Source: WLJO01 sp032117595 (lineage in GTDB: Bacteria > Actinomycetota > Acidimicrobiia > Acidimicrobiales > Ilumatobacteraceae). From it: DNA of 14,625 nucleotides. Below, in pieces: positions 13,696 through 14,625 of this stretch. Each line of letters begins with the position of its first letter. The stretch's first letter is position 1. The DNA is taken from assembly GCA_032117595.1 (NCBI GenBank), contig JAULYZ010000029.1, positions 1 through 14,625 on the forward strand, written 5' to 3'. The notes beneath the pieces are model-generated. The model had not been told where the DNA came from. It searched no databases and saw nothing but the letters and a program-made list of their open reading frames with translations. The position numbers were made by a program, and so were the translations under genes.

Positions 13696-14432
13696 TCACG
13701 GGAGCAGGCTCGGGTTTCGGCAAGGGAGCAGCGATCGAACTCGCCCGCCGCGGTCACCGCGTGATCGCCACCACCGAGACCCAGGCACAGGCCGATGCCC
13801 TCGCGGCTGAGCACCCGAACCTCACCGTGATGAAGCTCGACGTCACCAGCGCCGCCGACATCGCCAAGGTGCCCGACCTGAAGGTGGACGTCCTCATCAA
13901 CAACGCGGGTCTCGGCGTGCTCGGCCCGATGGCCACCGTGCCGATGGATCGCGTGCGCGCGAGCTTCGAGGTCAACGTGTTCGGCATGGTCGCCATGTCG
14001 CAGGCCGTCATCCCGGGCATGAAGGCCCGCCGCTGGGGCCGCATCATCAACGTGTCGTCCATTGCTGGCGTACTCGCCTCGGCGCAAGGCTCGCCGTACT
14101 GCATGACCAAGCACGCCGTGGAAGCGTTCACGAAATCGCTGCGTGCCGAACTCGCACCTCACGGCATCGACGTCACCAAGGTGAACCCCGGCCCGTACAA
14201 CACCGGCTTCAACGACCGCATGGTGAACAACGTGCCCACGTACATCGAACCCGGCGACGAGGCCGCCCGATCGATGCACGCGTTCGTGTCCTCGGCCATC
14301 CTCACGGGGCAGCTCGATCCTGCCGAGGTAGCGAACGCTCTGGCCGACCTCACCGAGGCCGAGACCACGCCCGAGGAGCTCTTCCTCCCCGAGGGAATCC
14401 TCGAGCAGATCAACGCCATGCTCGCCGGCTGA
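13677..14432 (+). CDS. Short-chain dehydrogenase/reductase (SDR)
   Basis: This 251-residue classical SDR is an NAD(P)-dependent oxidoreductase of Rossmann fold with all standard motifs. The cofactor loop TGAGSGFG lies at 8-15, then NNAG at 75-78, the structural Asn100, catalytic Ser128, Tyr141 and Lys145 (YCMTK), and the PG turn at 171-172. Arg25 sits in the loop after the first helix. Thr32 and Glu34 follow strand 2, where the adenine ribose is recognised; no Asp is visible at the usual NAD-selecting position, so cofactor choice is uncertain. The length is typical. The start overlaps the SRPBCC gene by 19 bases, so the two probably form one operon. The substrate is unknown. No clear terminator follows. 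Confidence 0.95.
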   Translation: MQRTVLITGAGSGFGKGAAIELARRGHRVIATTETQAQADALAAEHPNLTVMKLDVTSAADIAKVPDLKVDVLINNAGLGVLGPMATVPMDRVRASFEVNVFGMVAMSQAVIPGMKARRWGRIINVSSIAGVLASAQGSPYCMTKHAVEAFTKSLRAELAPHGIDVTKVNPGPYNTGFNDRMVNNVPTYIEPGDEAARSMHAFVSSAILTGQLDPAEVANALADLTEAETTPEELFLPEGILEQINAMLAG

Positions 14433-14625
14433 CGCGCCCCGACCCCAAAGGCCCAGCGCTGCTCGGGATCTACCGCATCCGAGACCACGGTCGCGCAAGA
14501 GCACGGCCTTCACGCGGTCGAACGGCAAGGGAACCAAGGTGACCGTCGCTGTGAACTGTCCCCTCGCCCCGGTGGCCACGCTGCCACCGGTCACCGATGC
14601 CCCCACTCCCACGACCACACCAACA
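14433..14625 (+). other. Unresolved edge, possible Pro/Thr-rich coding sequence
   Basis: After the dehydrogenase stop, a plus-strand frame stays open to the window end and reads NGKGTKVTVAVNCPLAP, then a Pro/Thr-rich stretch (DAPTPTTTPT) like the linkers of other secreted proteins in this window. A GTG at 14539 has AAGGGA six bases upstream, but the product would lack a signal peptide. A minus-strand frame is also open here and shares the same third positions, so base composition cannot decide between them. Confidence 0.3.

Noticed and set aside
13467..14618. 383-residue open frame on the minus strand
   Set aside because: It is antisense to the dehydrogenase, which has every SDR motif.

Overview
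The window is GC-rich throughout, with strong GC bias at third codon positions, GGAGG-type ribosome binding sites, secreted proteins with Thr/Pro-rich tails, an LPXTG-type surface protein and a type II (GlpX) fructose bisphosphatase. This points to a free-living high-GC actinobacterium. A microbial rhodopsin together with this gene style suggests an aquatic Acidimicrobiia-like lineage, but that placement is inference; no 16S rRNA is present.

Layout, left to right. (1) 1-382: 3' end of glpX. (2) 528-3098: a large secreted protein made of 14 beta-propeller (SBBP-type) repeats, convergent with (3) a SnoaL/NTF2-like protein (3145-3642, minus). (4) 3675-5562 (minus): a two-gene operon overlapping by 8 bases. 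Its first gene encodes a secreted protein with an internal duplication and an Asn/Asp/Gly repeat tail; the second encodes a lipoprotein. A 348-base divergent spacer separates this operon from (5) a stand-alone Rieske non-heme iron oxygenase (5911-7296, plus). That gene converges on (6) a serine beta-lactamase-fold esterase (7307-8539, minus), which is followed by (7) a secreted divergent polysaccharide deacetylase (8619-9473, minus). (8) 9529-11996: an island-like segment bounded by an intact tRNA-Arg(CCT) gene and a same-orientation copy of the last 25 bases of that tRNA. It holds a glycine-rich LPPTG surface protein, a four-helix membrane protein and a helix-turn-helix protein. (9) 12195-12965 (minus): a proteorhodopsin-type proton pump with its own RBS and a strong hairpin terminator. 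(10) 13099-14432 (plus): an SRPBCC-fold protein overlapping a short-chain dehydrogenase. (11) 14433-14625: unresolved edge, possibly part of a Pro/Thr-rich secreted protein.

The genes do not form one pathway. The themes are energy from light (rhodopsin), extracellular or cell-surface proteins (propeller, duplicated secreted protein plus lipoprotein, glycine-rich LPPTG protein, deacetylase) and small-molecule metabolism (Rieske oxygenase, esterase, SDR, SRPBCC, SnoaL). The points most worth a second look are the rhodopsin, whose aligned residues predict a green-absorbing proton pump without a carotenoid antenna, and the tRNA-bounded 2.4 kb segment, which looks like a very small integrated element or its remnant without a recognisable integrase.
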